From: Melastoma dodecandrum
Lineage: Eukaryota > Streptophyta > Magnoliopsida > Myrtales > Melastomataceae
Direction: 5' to 3'
Assembly (NCBI GenBank): GCA_029817715.1
Contig: JARUPY010000471.1
Coordinates: 1,178,001-1,242,000, forward strand
Length of the DNA: 64,000 nucleotides
Below the pieces are notes generated by a model, which saw nothing but the letters and a program-made list of their open reading frames with translations, had not been told where the DNA came from and did not search any database. Position numbers and translations under genes: made by a program. Positions 46,481 to 58,120 of the stretch are shown in pieces; the first letter of the stretch is position 1, and the number at the start of each line of letters is the position of its first letter.

Positions 46481-49222
46481 CGAAATTGCGGACCTTCTGC
46501 AGTTCGGATAAACAAAATCTTGGAGATTGAAGCCAATTATGTGTTAGAATCTCCAAAAAGATATTGTTTCTGAATATTTTAGGTGGAACAAGATTTTCCA
46601 ACCTAAAGAAATCTTTCAGAAAATATTTACTAAAGGAAGAAAATATTTTCTTTCCAATATATTGAATTTTAGGAAATAAATTTTTTCCTAATTTCACTAG
46701 GAAGTCTCGCTTACTTAAACTAAATCGGAGGTCTCTGTTTCGTCTTCACCAGAAGAAAACACGAAACCCTAGCATTCCATTCTCCGATTCTCTCAACACC
46801 AATGGCACCCAAGACGAAATTTCTCCGGAAAAAGTCTCTTGCTGCTACCACACCCTCTTCATCGGAGAAACCTCCATCTCCCCTGAAGGAAACACCTGCT
46901 GCCATCGTTGCTGAGCACTCAGCCGATGAAGACACCATCCCCGAGGATCTAGGGCTTCCTAAAGTCCAGCTCCAAAAGGATTTGGAAGACACGGATGAAA
47001 TTTCACCAACTGCGACAGAGGAACCTCTTGTCGCCGAGCCCTCTGTTGAGGAAACCCCTGCTGTTGGAGACGATGATTCGCCCAACGATGATGATGTCGA
47101 GAATGCTGTTTCTGACAAGGAAAAGCAACCCTCTATTGATGACGAGGCTGATGATGAGATTCTTGAGGTTGAGCCCATTTCTCAAGTGCTCTCCATGCCG
47201 GATCGCAAGCAGAAGGGCAAAGCCTCTGCATCCCAGGCGTCTCTTATACAGACGACTTCTCCAAAGGCCAAACTTCTCCATGACGCTATGAAGCCAGGAG
47301 CTATTGCTTCTCGCACTCGGCTGAAAAGGAAAGTTCCTGAGACTATGTGCTCATCCTTAACAAAGATCGACGTGAAGAAACCTAAGTCTCCGGCAAAGGT
47401 CTCTCCCACGGAAGATACCACCATCGAGGTCATCAAAGGCTTCACTCCTTCGGTAACATCTCTTGTCTCACAAAAGGAGATTGATGATGTTCTTGCTGAC
47501 ACTAGGCTGCCTAGTTGTGATGCTATGGGTAGACATATAGCTACCTTCAAGCGAATTGACTTCAGTTGGTTTTCGGCTAATGATATTGACATAGCCCCTC
47601 TATTTGAGAAACTTGGATTGAAATCCTTCTGCGAAACGTATGCTGAGTTGCCTGTAGTGAAACTGAGAGAGTTCTACGCCAACATCACGTTTCATGAGGA
47701 TGGTCCACTCGGAAACATCCATTATATCTCGCTCTTCTATACAATATAGAAACTATACTATAGAAGGTACTTCCTTCTATGTAACAGAAGGTACTTCCTT
47801 CTACACTACAGAAGGTATAACAAGTGTATACCTTAATAAACTCAACTCGAATTAAAAATTTCCAAAAATATCATTGGAAGTTTAAAGCAGAAGATATATT
47901 ATGATAATATATCTGCAAAATGATTCAAGTAAAAATTAGCTTTCTAGAAACGAAAGCATCTACAGAAGGAGCCCTTCTGTAAAGCAGAAGCCACCGAAAT
48001 TGCGGACCTTCTGCAGTTCGGATAAACAAAATCTTGGAGATTAAAGCCAATCACGTGTAAATATCTCCAAAAAGATATTGTTTCTGAATATCTTAGGTGG
48101 AACAAGATTTTCCATCCTAAAGAAATCATTCATGAAATATTTATAAAGGAAGAAAATAATTTCTTTCCAATACATTGAATTTTAGGAAATAAATTTTTTC
48201 CTAATTTCACTAGGAAGTCTCGCTTACTTAAACTCAATCGGAGGTCTCTGTTTCGTCTTCACCAGAAGAAAACACGAAACCCTAGCATTCCATTCTCCGA
48301 TTCTCTCAACACCAATGGCACCCAAGACGAAATTTCTCCGGAAAAAGTCTCTTGTTGCCGCCACACCCTCTTCATCGGAGAAACCTCCATCTCCCCTGAA
48401 GGAAACACCTGCTGCCATCGTTGCTGAGCACTCAGCCGATGAAGACACCATCTCTGAGGATCTAGGGCTTCCTAAAGTCTAGCTCCAAAAGGATTTGGAA
48501 GACACGGATGCAATTCCACCCACTGCGACAAAGGAACCTCTTGTCGCCGAGCCCTCTGTTGAGGAAACCCTTGCTGTTGGAGACTATGATTCGCCCAACG
48601 ATGATGATGTCGGGAATGCTGTTTCTGACAAGGAAAAGCAACCCTCTATTGATGACGAGGCTGATGATGAGATTCTTGAGGTTGAGCCCATCTCTCAAGT
48701 GCTCTCCATGCCGGATCGCAAGCAGAAGGGCAAAGCCTCTGCATCCCAGGCGTCTCTTATACAGACGACTTCTCCAAAGGCCAAACTTCTCCATGATGCT
48801 ATGAAGCCAGGAGCTATTGCTTCTCGCGCTCGGCTAAAAAGGAAAGTTCCTGAGACTGTGAGCTCATCCTTAACAAAAATCGACGTGAAGAAACCTAAGT
48901 CACCGGCAAAGGTCTCTTCCACGGAAGATACCACCATCGAGGTCATCAAAGGCTTCACTCCTTCGGTAACATCTCTTGTCTCACAAAAGGAGATTGATGA
49001 TGTTCTTGCTGACACTAGGCTGCCTAGTTGTGATGCTATGGGTAGACAGATAGCTACCTTCAAGCGAATTGACTTCAATTGGTTTTCGGCTAATGATATT
49101 GACATAGCCCCTCTATTTGAGAAACTTGGATTGAAATCCTTCTGCGAAACGTATGCTGAGTTGCCTGTAGTGAAACTGAGAGAGTTCTACGCCAACATCG
49201 CGTTTCATGAGGATGGTCCACT
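46204..49222 (+). repeat. Tandem duplication of a 1,513-bp segment
   Basis: 46204-47709 recurs at 47717-49222 with a constant offset of 1,513 bp at both ends and at the ORF start codons (46802 and 48315), so there is no net indel between copies. They differ by scattered substitutions. The unit holds hairpin spacer, a 5' leader and the first ~300 codons of the extra ORF. Confidence 0.9.
46802..47749 (+). pseudogene. Extra ORF, first copy (truncated by the tandem duplication)
   Basis: ATG at 46802 (MAPKTKFLRKKSLAATT). It has a long acidic, Pro/Ser-rich region (EPSVEETPAVGDDDSPNDDD), a basic patch, and then the start of the plant transposon-protein domain (FSWFSANDIDIAPLFEKLGL, LREFYANITFHEDG). 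The coding sequence is cut at the duplication junction near 47710 and ends in unrelated codons at 47749. It is intact up to that point. Confidence 0.75.
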
Positions 49223-50059
49223 TATAAAGTTCATCAAGACGGTTGTCGACGGGATTACTCTTGTCTTTTCCGCTCATGATGTGAACAAGATGTTTGGATG
49301 TGAGGAGCACGACCCACTATCTGAGCTTGGCCGGACTGCTTCTTACAGCATCATCCTTGGAAAGAAGGCACAAGTGCCGAGGTATCTTGAGTCCACAAGG
49401 ATGGACATCAAATGCAGAATTCTACACAGGGCTGTGCTATTCTGCCTTCTACCGCGTAGTGGGAGCATTGACACCATTACTCCAAATGATGCGTTAGTCA
49501 TGGCGCATATTCTGAAAGGGATCCCCTTCAACCTTGGACTTCTAGTCTTTCAGCACATGAAAAGGTGCTGCAACACCACCGGGAAAGCTCTCCCATACGG
49601 CCAGGTAATTGCCGGCCTCTTGAAACTTGCTGGAATTTCTTCTAATGCATTTGCTATGCAAGAGAAGTGGAAGGTTGGAACCTTCGGGACCAAATCATCA
49701 CCAGCATGCACTATGTGAAGTCGGGTTCGACTTGGACTCTCAAAGGGAAGTCCACAGAAACATCCCCTGCTGCCGAGGAGAAACCTCCAGCCCCCAGAGC
49801 TGTGAAGAAGGTTGCTACTGCAACACCTTCTACTGCTTCAGCCCCTGCTGCACAGAAAGCAGCTGGACTATCTGAGGACGTCTTACTTCCCTCGGATCTC
49901 CACACACTCCTCAATGATCTCAAGCAGCAAGCTGTGGAGAATGGGGAAGATATTCGTGTGCTCCAGCGTATGGTGCTAGACCTTACTCGCACAGTGGAAC
50001 GCCAGGACAAGCTTCTGCGCGATAACCTTGCCGATGCACCTTCTGTGGATGAAGCATGA
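48315..50059 (+). pseudogene. Extra ORF, second copy (full length but broken)
   Basis: ATG at 48315. A TAG stop at 48480-48482 breaks the acidic region. The open frame resumes at 48495 and runs through the plant transposon-protein domain (LREFYANIAFHEDGPL, IKFIKTVVDGITLVF, LLPRSGSIDTITPNDALVMA, IPFNLGLLVFQHMKRCC, GQVIAGLLKLAGI) to 49718. A frameshift lies near 49670, inside a short palindrome GAAGGTTGGAACCTTC. The following frame gives a coiled-coil C-terminus (LHTLLNDLKQQAVENGEDIR, TVERQDKLLRDNL) ending at 50059. The function is unknown. Confidence 0.78.
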
Positions 50060-50693
50060 TGCACTTCTTTTGTTGCTTTGCTTTATCAGTACCTTTGGCC
50101 AAAAACTGCTTTTTATGGCCTCATGGTTTGATGTAATAAGTGCCATCTATGGACACACCTTTCGCATTTGAGTTTGAATAATTCATCTGCAGCTTATGCT
50201 TCTCCATTATAACGTTCTGTCCTCCTTAATTCTTTTTGATATGACAAAAAGGGGGAGAAATTATGTTGAGGGATAGTACATAGAACTAAGTACTTTATGT
50301 ACTTCGCTCTGTATGATGGTTATTGAAAAATCCTTGATTTTCAATAACTATATGGGTCGTAGAAGGCTATGGGTATCAAAGCTCATATTCATCCTTCTGC
50401 TGGGAAGGCGAATAGTGATCTTGTATAATCACCGTTGCTGGGAGTGCAAAGGTGAAAACTCATCATTTTTGTCGGGCTAAATACAGAAGCTTCATGCTCT
50501 GTACGTTATAGAAGTTTTGTGCTCTATGAATAGCTTTTTCTATAACAGAAACTTCTATGCTCTGTTCGACAGAAACCACATGGTTCTGTGAAATGCAAGA
50601 CTCGTACTCGCACCTATTTAGGGGGAGTCAGGGGGAGTTACTTGCAAAAATATTTCCCTCAACGATGAATGTTTTGTCATCATCAAAAAGGGG
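50060..50693 (+). other. Copia 3' spacer with hairpins and polypurine tracts
   Basis: Noncoding. AAAAAGGGGGAG near 50245 and AAAAAGGGG just before the LTR are purine tracts. Four A-type hairpins cluster at about 50484-50585 (ACAGAAGCTTCATGCTCTGT, the ATAGA...TCTAT form, ACAGA...TCTGT with a longer loop, and ACAGAAACCACATGGTTCTG). Confidence 0.7.
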
Positions 50694-52517
50694 TGTTTTG
50701 ATGATGAGTAATGACCTTCTGCAATGCAGAAGTCAACCCTTTACACGACAGAAGCTAATCCTGACAGGAACCTTCTGTAAGGAAATATTTTTGTAATTAA
50801 TAATTAATTAAGTGGGAATATTCCACGGGAATTATCCAATATGATCAGGTTAATTATCTGATCGAAATCATTGCCAAAGAAATAAAATAGAATAATATAT
50901 TTCCATTGGAGGAAATATAATCTTCTATCTATGGTAACATTCTGCAAGGTTGTTTCAACCTTCTGTGAATCCATCCGATCACCAAGACCCGTTACCTAGG
51001 ATGTTTATCCACGTCATCTGTCTAGATACATTCACTTAAGTATCTTGAACAGAATGATATCGTTTTAAATCATTAAGGAAGTTAATATTTGATTATTTCC
51101 ATTTGTAGACGGCTGCTGACAAATCAGAACATTCTGTGACGCAATATTCGTGGAAACAATCATCAAATTATTATTAATTTGATTTGATACGTTTACCTAA
51201 AGAATATATGCCTAGTGCAAAGTATTTGTAAATTAAAAATTGTATTATAATCTAATCTTTTACTTTCCTTGTTCTGCAGAAGGTTGATTCGTCAGATTAC
51301 CTTCTACACTTAGCATTTTTGTCTTTGTGTATTAATAGGACATTAGTTCATGCTTTCAGAAATATACGAAAAACATAGAGGAACGAATCCTTCTTGTATT
51401 CTGAGAGCGTAAGGTTTTAGATTCAAGTTTTGTCAGTCACACACGAGGAACGCTCGCTGCAGAAGGCTGCATCGTTGGTGAAGTCTTCTGCGAGAGTGAC
51501 TAGGGGACCACGAGGGACTCGGTTGGAAGCTGCAGGAGATGTTGTTGGATAGCACGGCTGGGTGTCGTGTGCCAACGTGCGGTGGGCCGGAGAGAAGGGC
51601 AGATACCCGGGAGCACAGAAGGTGAGGGACTAACCAGCTTCTGTAGTGTAACGTTCTGTGTGTGCAGGTACCTAAGACGGAGGTTGCCGTCTGCTTGCGT
51701 GGCGTTTGCCACGTGCTTGCGCAGGGTCTGCCGCGTGCTTGCGTAGGGTATGCTACGTGCTTGTGTGGGGTACTCCACATAGTCGCTATCTCGAGGAGAT
51801 CGTGCAGGTCGTGTGGAGCCGCCGGAGTGAAAATCCATCCTTGGACAGGGGTCGCTGTCTGCCTGCGTAGGGTTCACTACGTGCTCGCGTGGGGTACGCC
51901 ACGAAGTCGTTGTCCTTGAGAGGATTGCGCATTGGTTACTTTGTTAGTCACACTAACGTGTGCATTGAGTTACTATAGTGCAGAACCTTCGGGTCTGTGA
52001 ATCTACTTCAGTGCAGAACCTTACGGTCTGTACTTATCAAGTCACTTCCTACATAGAACCTTCTGGTCTATAGTGGATTGACATTTACAACACAGAACCT
52101 TCTGGTCTGTGATCTTTCACTCAGAGTTCTACGGTACAGAACCTTCTGGTCTGTGCTGTGTAACAAGTTCTACGGTACAGAACCTTCTGGTCTGTGCTCT
52201 GCCACTCAGACTTCTACAGTGAAGAACTTTCTGATCAGCTCTATTTGCTATCGATTGTGTAATCTGTATTGAGATACAATTGAGTGGAAACCATCCAAGT
52301 TTCTGGGTGAAGAGTGGAGTAGGCGATTTGCCGAACCACTATAAAAGTCTTGCGTACTTCAAACAAATCGCAATCACAATCCAACGTTCTGTTTTATAGA
52401 AACCTATCTCTAAGGTTCTGTGGCACAGAAGCTTTCTTCCGCGACGGGGTTAATCGAAAAGGAGTTAAATATCCTTAATTGGACTTTAACACTAATTCAC
52501 CCCCCCTTAGTGTAACA
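50694..52517 (+). repeat. 3' LTR of the 11.9-kb Copia element
   Basis: 1,824 bp starting TGTTTTGATGATGAGTAATG after the polypurine tract and ending TTAGTGTAACA. It is very similar to the 5' LTR, and the same two hairpin arrays lie at about 51695-51905 and 51979-52245. Confidence 0.9.
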
Positions 52518-52522
52518 GTTCC

Positions 52523-52727
52523 GAAGCTTGTAGTACTGGAACGAAGTACCAAGCCATGGATATACATAGTATTGCAACCGATCTCCCGGACAAGGCCAGC
52601 AAAAGAAGAATCAGTACTATTGCCGCCGGCATGTAGGAAGAAGGCCTCCTCCAATTCTCAGCCTTTGGGTAAGCAGCACAGCACGGGTGTTGCCTGCTCG
52701 GTCCAGCGCTCCTTTTCTCTGACCCCG
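52523..52727 (+). other. Host sequence right of the Copia element
   Basis: Open in the frame that continues the stretch at 40485-40652 across the insertion point (MVPKLVVLERSTKPW at the join), ending at a TGA at 52728. No family is recognised; it could be an old retroelement piece or chance. Confidence 0.35.
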
Positions 52728-53000
52728 TGATAACTCTATGAAAGTAGAGTTATTTATGTCAATTTCATACCTGAGATTTGTTAGATTTGTAAAATATTAT
52801 GCTTACTGCATATTATTTCTTGTTATTTTACATTATTCTCGAGAATTTGGATACTGCCGAATTTTGGGTTTATTTCAGATAAAAAATGGAAACAAGAAGA
52901 TTTCGGCATATCTTGAAAGATTCTGGCAAAGGGAAAGACTCGAAGGTTACACGTGGGAGGAGGACTAATTGAAGAGAAAAAAAAAGATTTTATCCCGATT
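52728..53000 (+). mobile_element. Start of an LTR related to the solo LTR at 20210-21532
   Basis: TGATAACTCTATGAAAGTAG-AGTTA (52728-52752) differs by one base from the minus-strand start of the solo LTR. Similarity continues weakly for a few dozen bases (TTATGTCAATTTCATACC). The right end is unclear; the LTR seems truncated before the small gene. Confidence 0.5.
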
Positions 53001-53018
53001 TTCAGAGATTCTCTAGGT

Positions 53019-53348
53019 TTACTTTTTAGGACAATAAAAGGACTTTGTTCCGTCCATATAGCCATCACCGTCACCAGCTCCATCCTTCTGCTTGACGACG
53101 ATGGGGACGCAATTGTTGGAGCTTGTGTAAGAGAACCGAACAAGGGAGATGTCATCGCATCGGTTCTGAGTATAGATCCTCAGCCTCTTCTCGTCGAGAT
53201 CGTCCAGGAGAGCCCCGAACCTGTCGAGTCCGCTGTCCGAGGAGGGGTTCCTGTTGTCCCTGCCGCGATGCCTCCTCGGGGTCGAACAGGGTTCGGCGGT
53301 TCCCGGCTGCTTGGCGTACTCCTCGGGACAAAAGTTGCCGCGGACCAT
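53019..53348 (-). CDS. Small plant protein of unknown function (109 aa)
   Basis: The start ATG at 53348 (MVRGNFCPEEYAKQPG) has good context (GAGAATGG). The frame is open to TAA at 53019. It has a polar, Arg-rich N-terminal half (STPRRHRGRDNRNPSSDSG), then a helix-like LDRFGALLDDLDEKRLRIYT, then DDISLVRFSYTSSNNCVPIV and VKQK. Codon use is GC-rich at third positions like the other genes here, and the middle to C-terminal part resembles small uncharacterised plant proteins with an LVRFVYSNS..PIVVK pattern. No signal peptide or membrane segment is evident. The open frame extends upstream without an ATG to 53459 after a stop, so an upstream exon is possible. The function is unknown. Confidence 0.6.
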   Translation of the reverse strand: MVRGNFCPEEYAKQPGTAEPCSTPRRHRGRDNRNPSSDSGLDRFGALLDDLDEKRLRIYTQNRCDDISLVRFSYTSSNNCVPIVVKQKDGAGDGDGYMDGTKSFYCPKK

Positions 53349-54045
53349 TCTCGCAGAGTGGGTCTGATCCTGGTTAGAATTGAATAGTGTTTGGTCCTTA
53401 GCTGCCACTGGGAGGTCGTATTTATTTCGGACAAGGGGGAAAGGAATGAACTCGGTCAAGCTCTAAACGGAATGAGAATACATAAAAGAGAAGATTCCAA
53501 CGCGGATGGGAATCCCTCCTCTCTGTTTGACTTCTTTCAATACACAAACACAATAATCCCTAGAGCCGACAAAGATTTATCAAACAGGTTAGGACAAGTG
53601 ATACTGCAGTAGTCATAAATAAATACCCTTCTCATCAGTTAACAATATGATCAGTCATACTGGTTCAACTCCAGGACTAGTCCCTGTCAAAATAATGTCT
53701 GAATATTTAGATCGCTTTGGGTGAAAAGCTCAAAAAGGGTTAAATATGGGCTGGACATGAGCACGAATTGGCCTTTCGCATTGGCGGGCGATGATGATGA
53801 TATGATCCATCCAGGAGGAGTTTGCATGGAAGAGACTTTTTGGATGGATGGAGGCCCCATTAATGGCTTTGCTAACACCGTGTTTGGACGAGGGGAAAGA
53901 AAAATGAAAATGTCCTCACGATAAAAAAAAAAAATCTATAATTTTCGTATTACTTGTATTACTTTCTCTAGTTTTTACAGAGTAGCCTTGTCATTCCAAC
54001 CGATTTCACTAAAACATACAAAAGAAAAAGAGGAGGGTGAGTGGG

Positions 54046-54092
<47 letters not shown>

Positions 54093-54694
54093 GGGGGGGG
54101 GGGGGGGGGGGGGGGTGGGCGGGGGGGGGGGGGGTGTCCCCTGGGGGCTGCATTTTAAGATTTGGATCAACGAACAGCCGGCCCATGGAAAGGATACAGA
54201 CAACAGATGACGGTGGGGAGGCGACGGGTAATTGTCCGACAGGAAAAGAAATAGTTAGTTAAAACAAACATGGTTGTCCTAATCCTCTCAATTTTTGGGC
54301 ATCTCTTGACCATTCCATTGATCCCATCATTACCCGACTCAAAACAGTTTTGTCACTCACTAATCTAATCTCTCCGGGTCTCATTTGCTGGGGGTGGTGA
54401 AATTGGAAAGCAGGGATTGGGATTAGCAACAACAAATCGGATTAGATTAAAAAGGTGGGCTGTCCCATAATTAGCCTAATCCCCCTATCCCTCTTTACTT
54501 CTTTTTAATCCCCAGAAACAGAAATCATCTAAACGCCGTCGTTAGGGGGGAGAATTTACATCGACGACAGTCAGGACAAAAGTCACGCACCTTCTTCACC
54601 CTCCTCTCTCGCTCTCTCGTATCAACCAATCACAAAAGAAAAGGAGACTCAAATTTAAACAAGAAAGGGGAAAAACCCACCCGACGACGGCGGA
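53349..54694. other. Intergenic region with an extreme G tract
   Basis: Divergent promoters for the small gene (left) and the BSD gene (right). It contains the G tract at 54047-54134. Around 54590-54620 there is CTCTCTCGCTCTCTCG, likely BSD 5' UTR. No other gene is seen. Confidence 0.5.
54047..54134 (+). repeat. Long poly-G tract
   Basis: 45 uninterrupted G (54047-54091), a T, 23 G, T, GGG, C, then 14 G. The length may be inexact, since such runs are error-prone in sequencing. Confidence 0.9.
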
Positions 54695-57600
54695 ATGGCG
54701 TCGTGGCTGGCTCGCTCCATCGCCGACTCACTCCGTCTCGAAGATGACCCTCTAGGTCAACAGGATCAATACGAAGACGACGGTCCCCGACCTGATTCCG
54801 ACGGCGACGATCGGAGCGAAGCTGCTGTTCCTGATCGCTCCCCCACCTCCGACCGGGATGGAGAGGGCCCCAAGGAGTCATCGGAGGAGGCCCATGCGCG
54901 CGGCGTGAAGGAGGACCTCGAGGAGCTCAAGCAGTCCCTGACTCGCCAGCTCTGGGGAGTCGCCAACCTCATCGCTCCGCTCCCCTCCAGCTCCGTCTCT
55001 CCCCTGGACGCTTGGGATCGGGAGGGGGAGGAGAAAAGCGGAGAGGAGAACGATGAGGAGGAGCTGGTGGTGGTAGGAGTTAAGGAGGAGGTCCTGAATT
55101 TCGCCAGCAACATTGCGATGCATCCCGAGACCTGGCTCGATTTCCCTCTTGATCCCGATGAGGATTTGGATGGTACCCCGTTTACTTTGTGGCTTGGGCT
55201 CTTAACGTTTTGATTCTGTCGGTGATACTTGTTGGGGCTCATGAGCTAGGTTTGAAATCAAATCTCGTGTTCTGAATTTCCATTTGACTTCTCGGTTGTG
55301 GATCTTTCTGTGAGGAAGGTTGATTTCAACGCACGTTGTTACGTCCTGATGTTTACTTTAGCTGATTAGCTAGCATTTGGCTAAACTGTAGGCTTATGCA
55401 GTGAATTTTACTGTTATTTCTAAGCATAGATCTTGTTGACTAGGAAGAGTAATCTGAGCGCACATTGTTTTATATGGGTAGTTCAGCATATGCTGAGTAA
55501 TGGAGACGTATTAAAAGCTTGTGGACCGAAGTCTTCCATTGCTGCACTTTGTTGTTGGCCATGGGGATACAGGATCCTGGAGGCTGGAAGTGTTCCTGAT
55601 CTAGTGAATTCCCATATTTACCTCATGATTTGGGGGTTGGGATTTCAGGTATCTTTAGTGAAGAGTAGGGAGTTTGCACTTCAACTTTGGGCAATGTAAT
55701 AAACTTGTTTGGACTTCGCATGATGGGATGGTGTATTCTCAGTCTATCCATTCTTCTTATTGCCATCTTCTAGGAAGCACTAAGTTTTTTAACTGTTTAT
55801 GATCGATGCATGATGGGAAATGTTAAATTACTTGTGCAAATGAATGTATCTCTGACCTTTTCACACTAGCCAAGCTCAGTCACAGATAACAAGGGTAATG
55901 TTGACTAACATTTTGTCTCATAACCTAGTCAGAATTAATTTGAATGCGTGGACTATTAGCCGAGTTTCATGGATGAAGAAGTTCTGATTGCAAGGTTGTT
56001 GTGTCACATTGTTACAACTGCTCTAGCATGTCCACAAAGTTTGAGCTAGTTCCAAGGTTGTCAAATTGAGGTTCAGATTGTGAATCAGGTTAAGTTGTTT
56101 CCAGTTGTCACAAACATATCTGCAAATTCTTATGGAAACATTTTAAGGATCTATCTATAATTTAGCTTACACCTACTGTCATCCACGATCAATGTCTTCT
56201 TTAATATCTTGATGCAGATTTTGAGATGTCAGAGGCCCAGCAGGAGCATGTTCTTGCTATTGAGAGTTTTTCACCCAGATTACGTGCTCTAAGGATTGAG
56301 TTATGTCCCTGTCATATGTCAGAGAGTTATTTTTGGAAGGTTTACTTCGTTCTTCTACATTCAAGACTTGACAAACACGATTCAGAAATTTTATCTACTC
56401 CGCAGGTATGCCTTTACTTTTTGGCAAGCTTTTGGCACCTTGTTGACCATGTGCATGTATGTGTTTTAGTTTCTGATGATGTTTGGGATGCAATATATCC
56501 TGATTTTGTATGATGGATAACATATTTTACAGTAGATGGCCGTTGTTGCTTTTGGGATAAAATTATTTCATACATGCTTTGGCATGTGAAATCTCGTTCA
56601 TGGACCGACAATCTTTAAAACAAGTTTCCCATATTACTGCCAATATCAAGTTCCTTCTCCTTATTATCGCAGAATTCAATGTTTCATGCGAATTGATCCA
56701 TTCTGTAGCATCAGTTTTAGGAAATGATTTTGAAGTTCATCGCTTAAACCTTGGCCTAAGCGCCAGCAGATGAATGGTTTAATGAGGTAGTGGACTGTGA
56801 TGTGTCATATATTGTTGGGGTTGCCTTTGTTCTTGATTAGAGATTACCCGCAGTGTTTATCCTTGCTGTTATTTTTGCACTTCCTGGGGACTCTAGAGCT
56901 TACTAATGAGAAAAGGAAGTCCTCACCGTCGATGTGTATGCATTTCAATTGCCATCACAAGCATATGGCAAGATTGAGTTACCAGCTCTGTGTGGTGTGG
57001 TCTTTTCCATTAGAATGTTCCTCGGCTTGCATTTTAAGATTATACTAGATAAAATGAAATTGCATGAAGAATGAGATGAGATGTTGGGGAAATATCAGGC
57101 TAGTTGCTGAGATGAAAATCAGTCATGTTAACTCTCCCTTCTAATACATATGAAGAATAATGGTTGCTAATTATCACCAGTCCTAGAGAATGCCATTGAC
57201 ATATATTTCAATAATTTAGTAGGTAGATCAGTTAAGGGTGCCTTGGTGCTCCTGTTGGATTAGCTTATGTTTTACACTAAAATGGGAAAGCATTTCTTCT
57301 CAAAGATTTATGCATAATGGTACCATGTCAAGCCTTATGAAAAGTAGTGCTACTGGGAAGATCCAGGAGATTCTTCAAGTTATACGACAATGGCTATTAC
57401 ATGAATTTACTGCGTTTGTTCCCATTTCAATTTTCATTAATAGCTATGGAATTTTACAGCCATTCTTTTCTAAAATGTTTCCCATGCTAAATGATCCACA
57501 ATTCGCACTTCTCAAATTATTGGACGGCCGATCTTTTTTGTTTTCTCTGCTTGAAGTTTCTCGATACTAGCTGTTTATTGCAGGTCATGGAAGCCAGGGC

Positions 57601-58120
57601 TTTGTGGATGCAGGAATTGCACAAACAAACGAAAATGGAGTCTGAATGGCTTGGTAGAAGTATTTATCACATGAAAACGTATTCAGATAAACTTGGAGAA
57701 GACTTTCCTAGCTCACCTAGCTACACACATTCGGGTGGCTTGCCATTCAAGTCCTTTGATTTTGAGACAGTGAAGTCTTCTATGTCAAGATATAGTGATA
57801 GTGAGAGATGCCTGAGTTTGAGCTCTGAGACGCAAATAATGGGTGAATCTGCAGTGGAAGAAAATTCTGCTGCCGATACCAAGGACAATGATCCACCCCA
57901 CGTTTCACTTTCGAAAATACATGTTCAGAACTTTGAGGATGAGGAGGACGATGTGTGGCCAGAGGATGAAGACTCTCATTTGGTCGGGTATAATCTTGGC
58001 ATTATTCCTGTGGGCAGCGAAGAGGATATTTCTTTCAGTGACCTAGAGGATGATGAAGATGTCACTTTACCAATTAAATCAAAGCCTCCACCAGACGAGC
58101 AGCAGGGAAAACATTCATGA
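54695..58120 (+). CDS. BSD-domain protein, 3 exons
   Basis: Exons 54695-55172, 56218-56405, 57584-58120 (400 aa); GT-AG junctions and phase close. The N-terminus MASWLARSIADSLRL precedes an acidic, Pro/Ser-rich stretch. The conserved pre-BSD helix is LKQSLTRQLWGVANLIAPLP, followed by VLNFASNIAMHPETWLDFPL. The BSD domain spans exons 1-3 (FEMSEAQQEHVLAIESFSPR, then LRALRIELCPCHMSESYFWK and VYFVLLHSRLD), with the diagnostic FW pair. The C-terminus is long, acidic and unstructured (EDEEDDVWPEDED, SFSDLEDDEDV). BSD domains occur in TFIIH p62, synapse-associated and DOS2-like proteins; the role of this plant type is poorly defined. Both introns exceed 1 kb. Confidence 0.9.

Larger units (their letters stand above)
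40653..52517 (+). mobile_element. Defective 11.9-kb Ty1/Copia element with hairpin-rich LTRs
   Basis: The LTRs are 40661-42524 and 50694-52517. The 5' copy has 8 extra bases (40653-40660, TGTTGAGG) at its outer end if GTTCC (40648-40652 and 52518-52522) is the target duplication. The primer site TGGTATCAGAGC is at 42527-42538. The polypurine tract AAAAAGGGG ends at 50693. The internal order is a leader with hairpins, gag, protease, integrase (all with stops), no RT or RNase H, a hairpin-rich spacer, an extra ORF in two tandem copies, and a further spacer. The extra ORF is the putative plant transposon protein domain seen in some long plant retroelements. Only a helper element could move it. 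Confidence 0.85.

Noticed and set aside
53968..54203. Proline-rich minus-strand frames
   Set aside because: They are translations of the poly-G tract in two frames.
56414..57570. Open frames inside the second BSD intron
   Set aside because: No similarity; exons 2 and 3 join in phase and complete the BSD domain without them.
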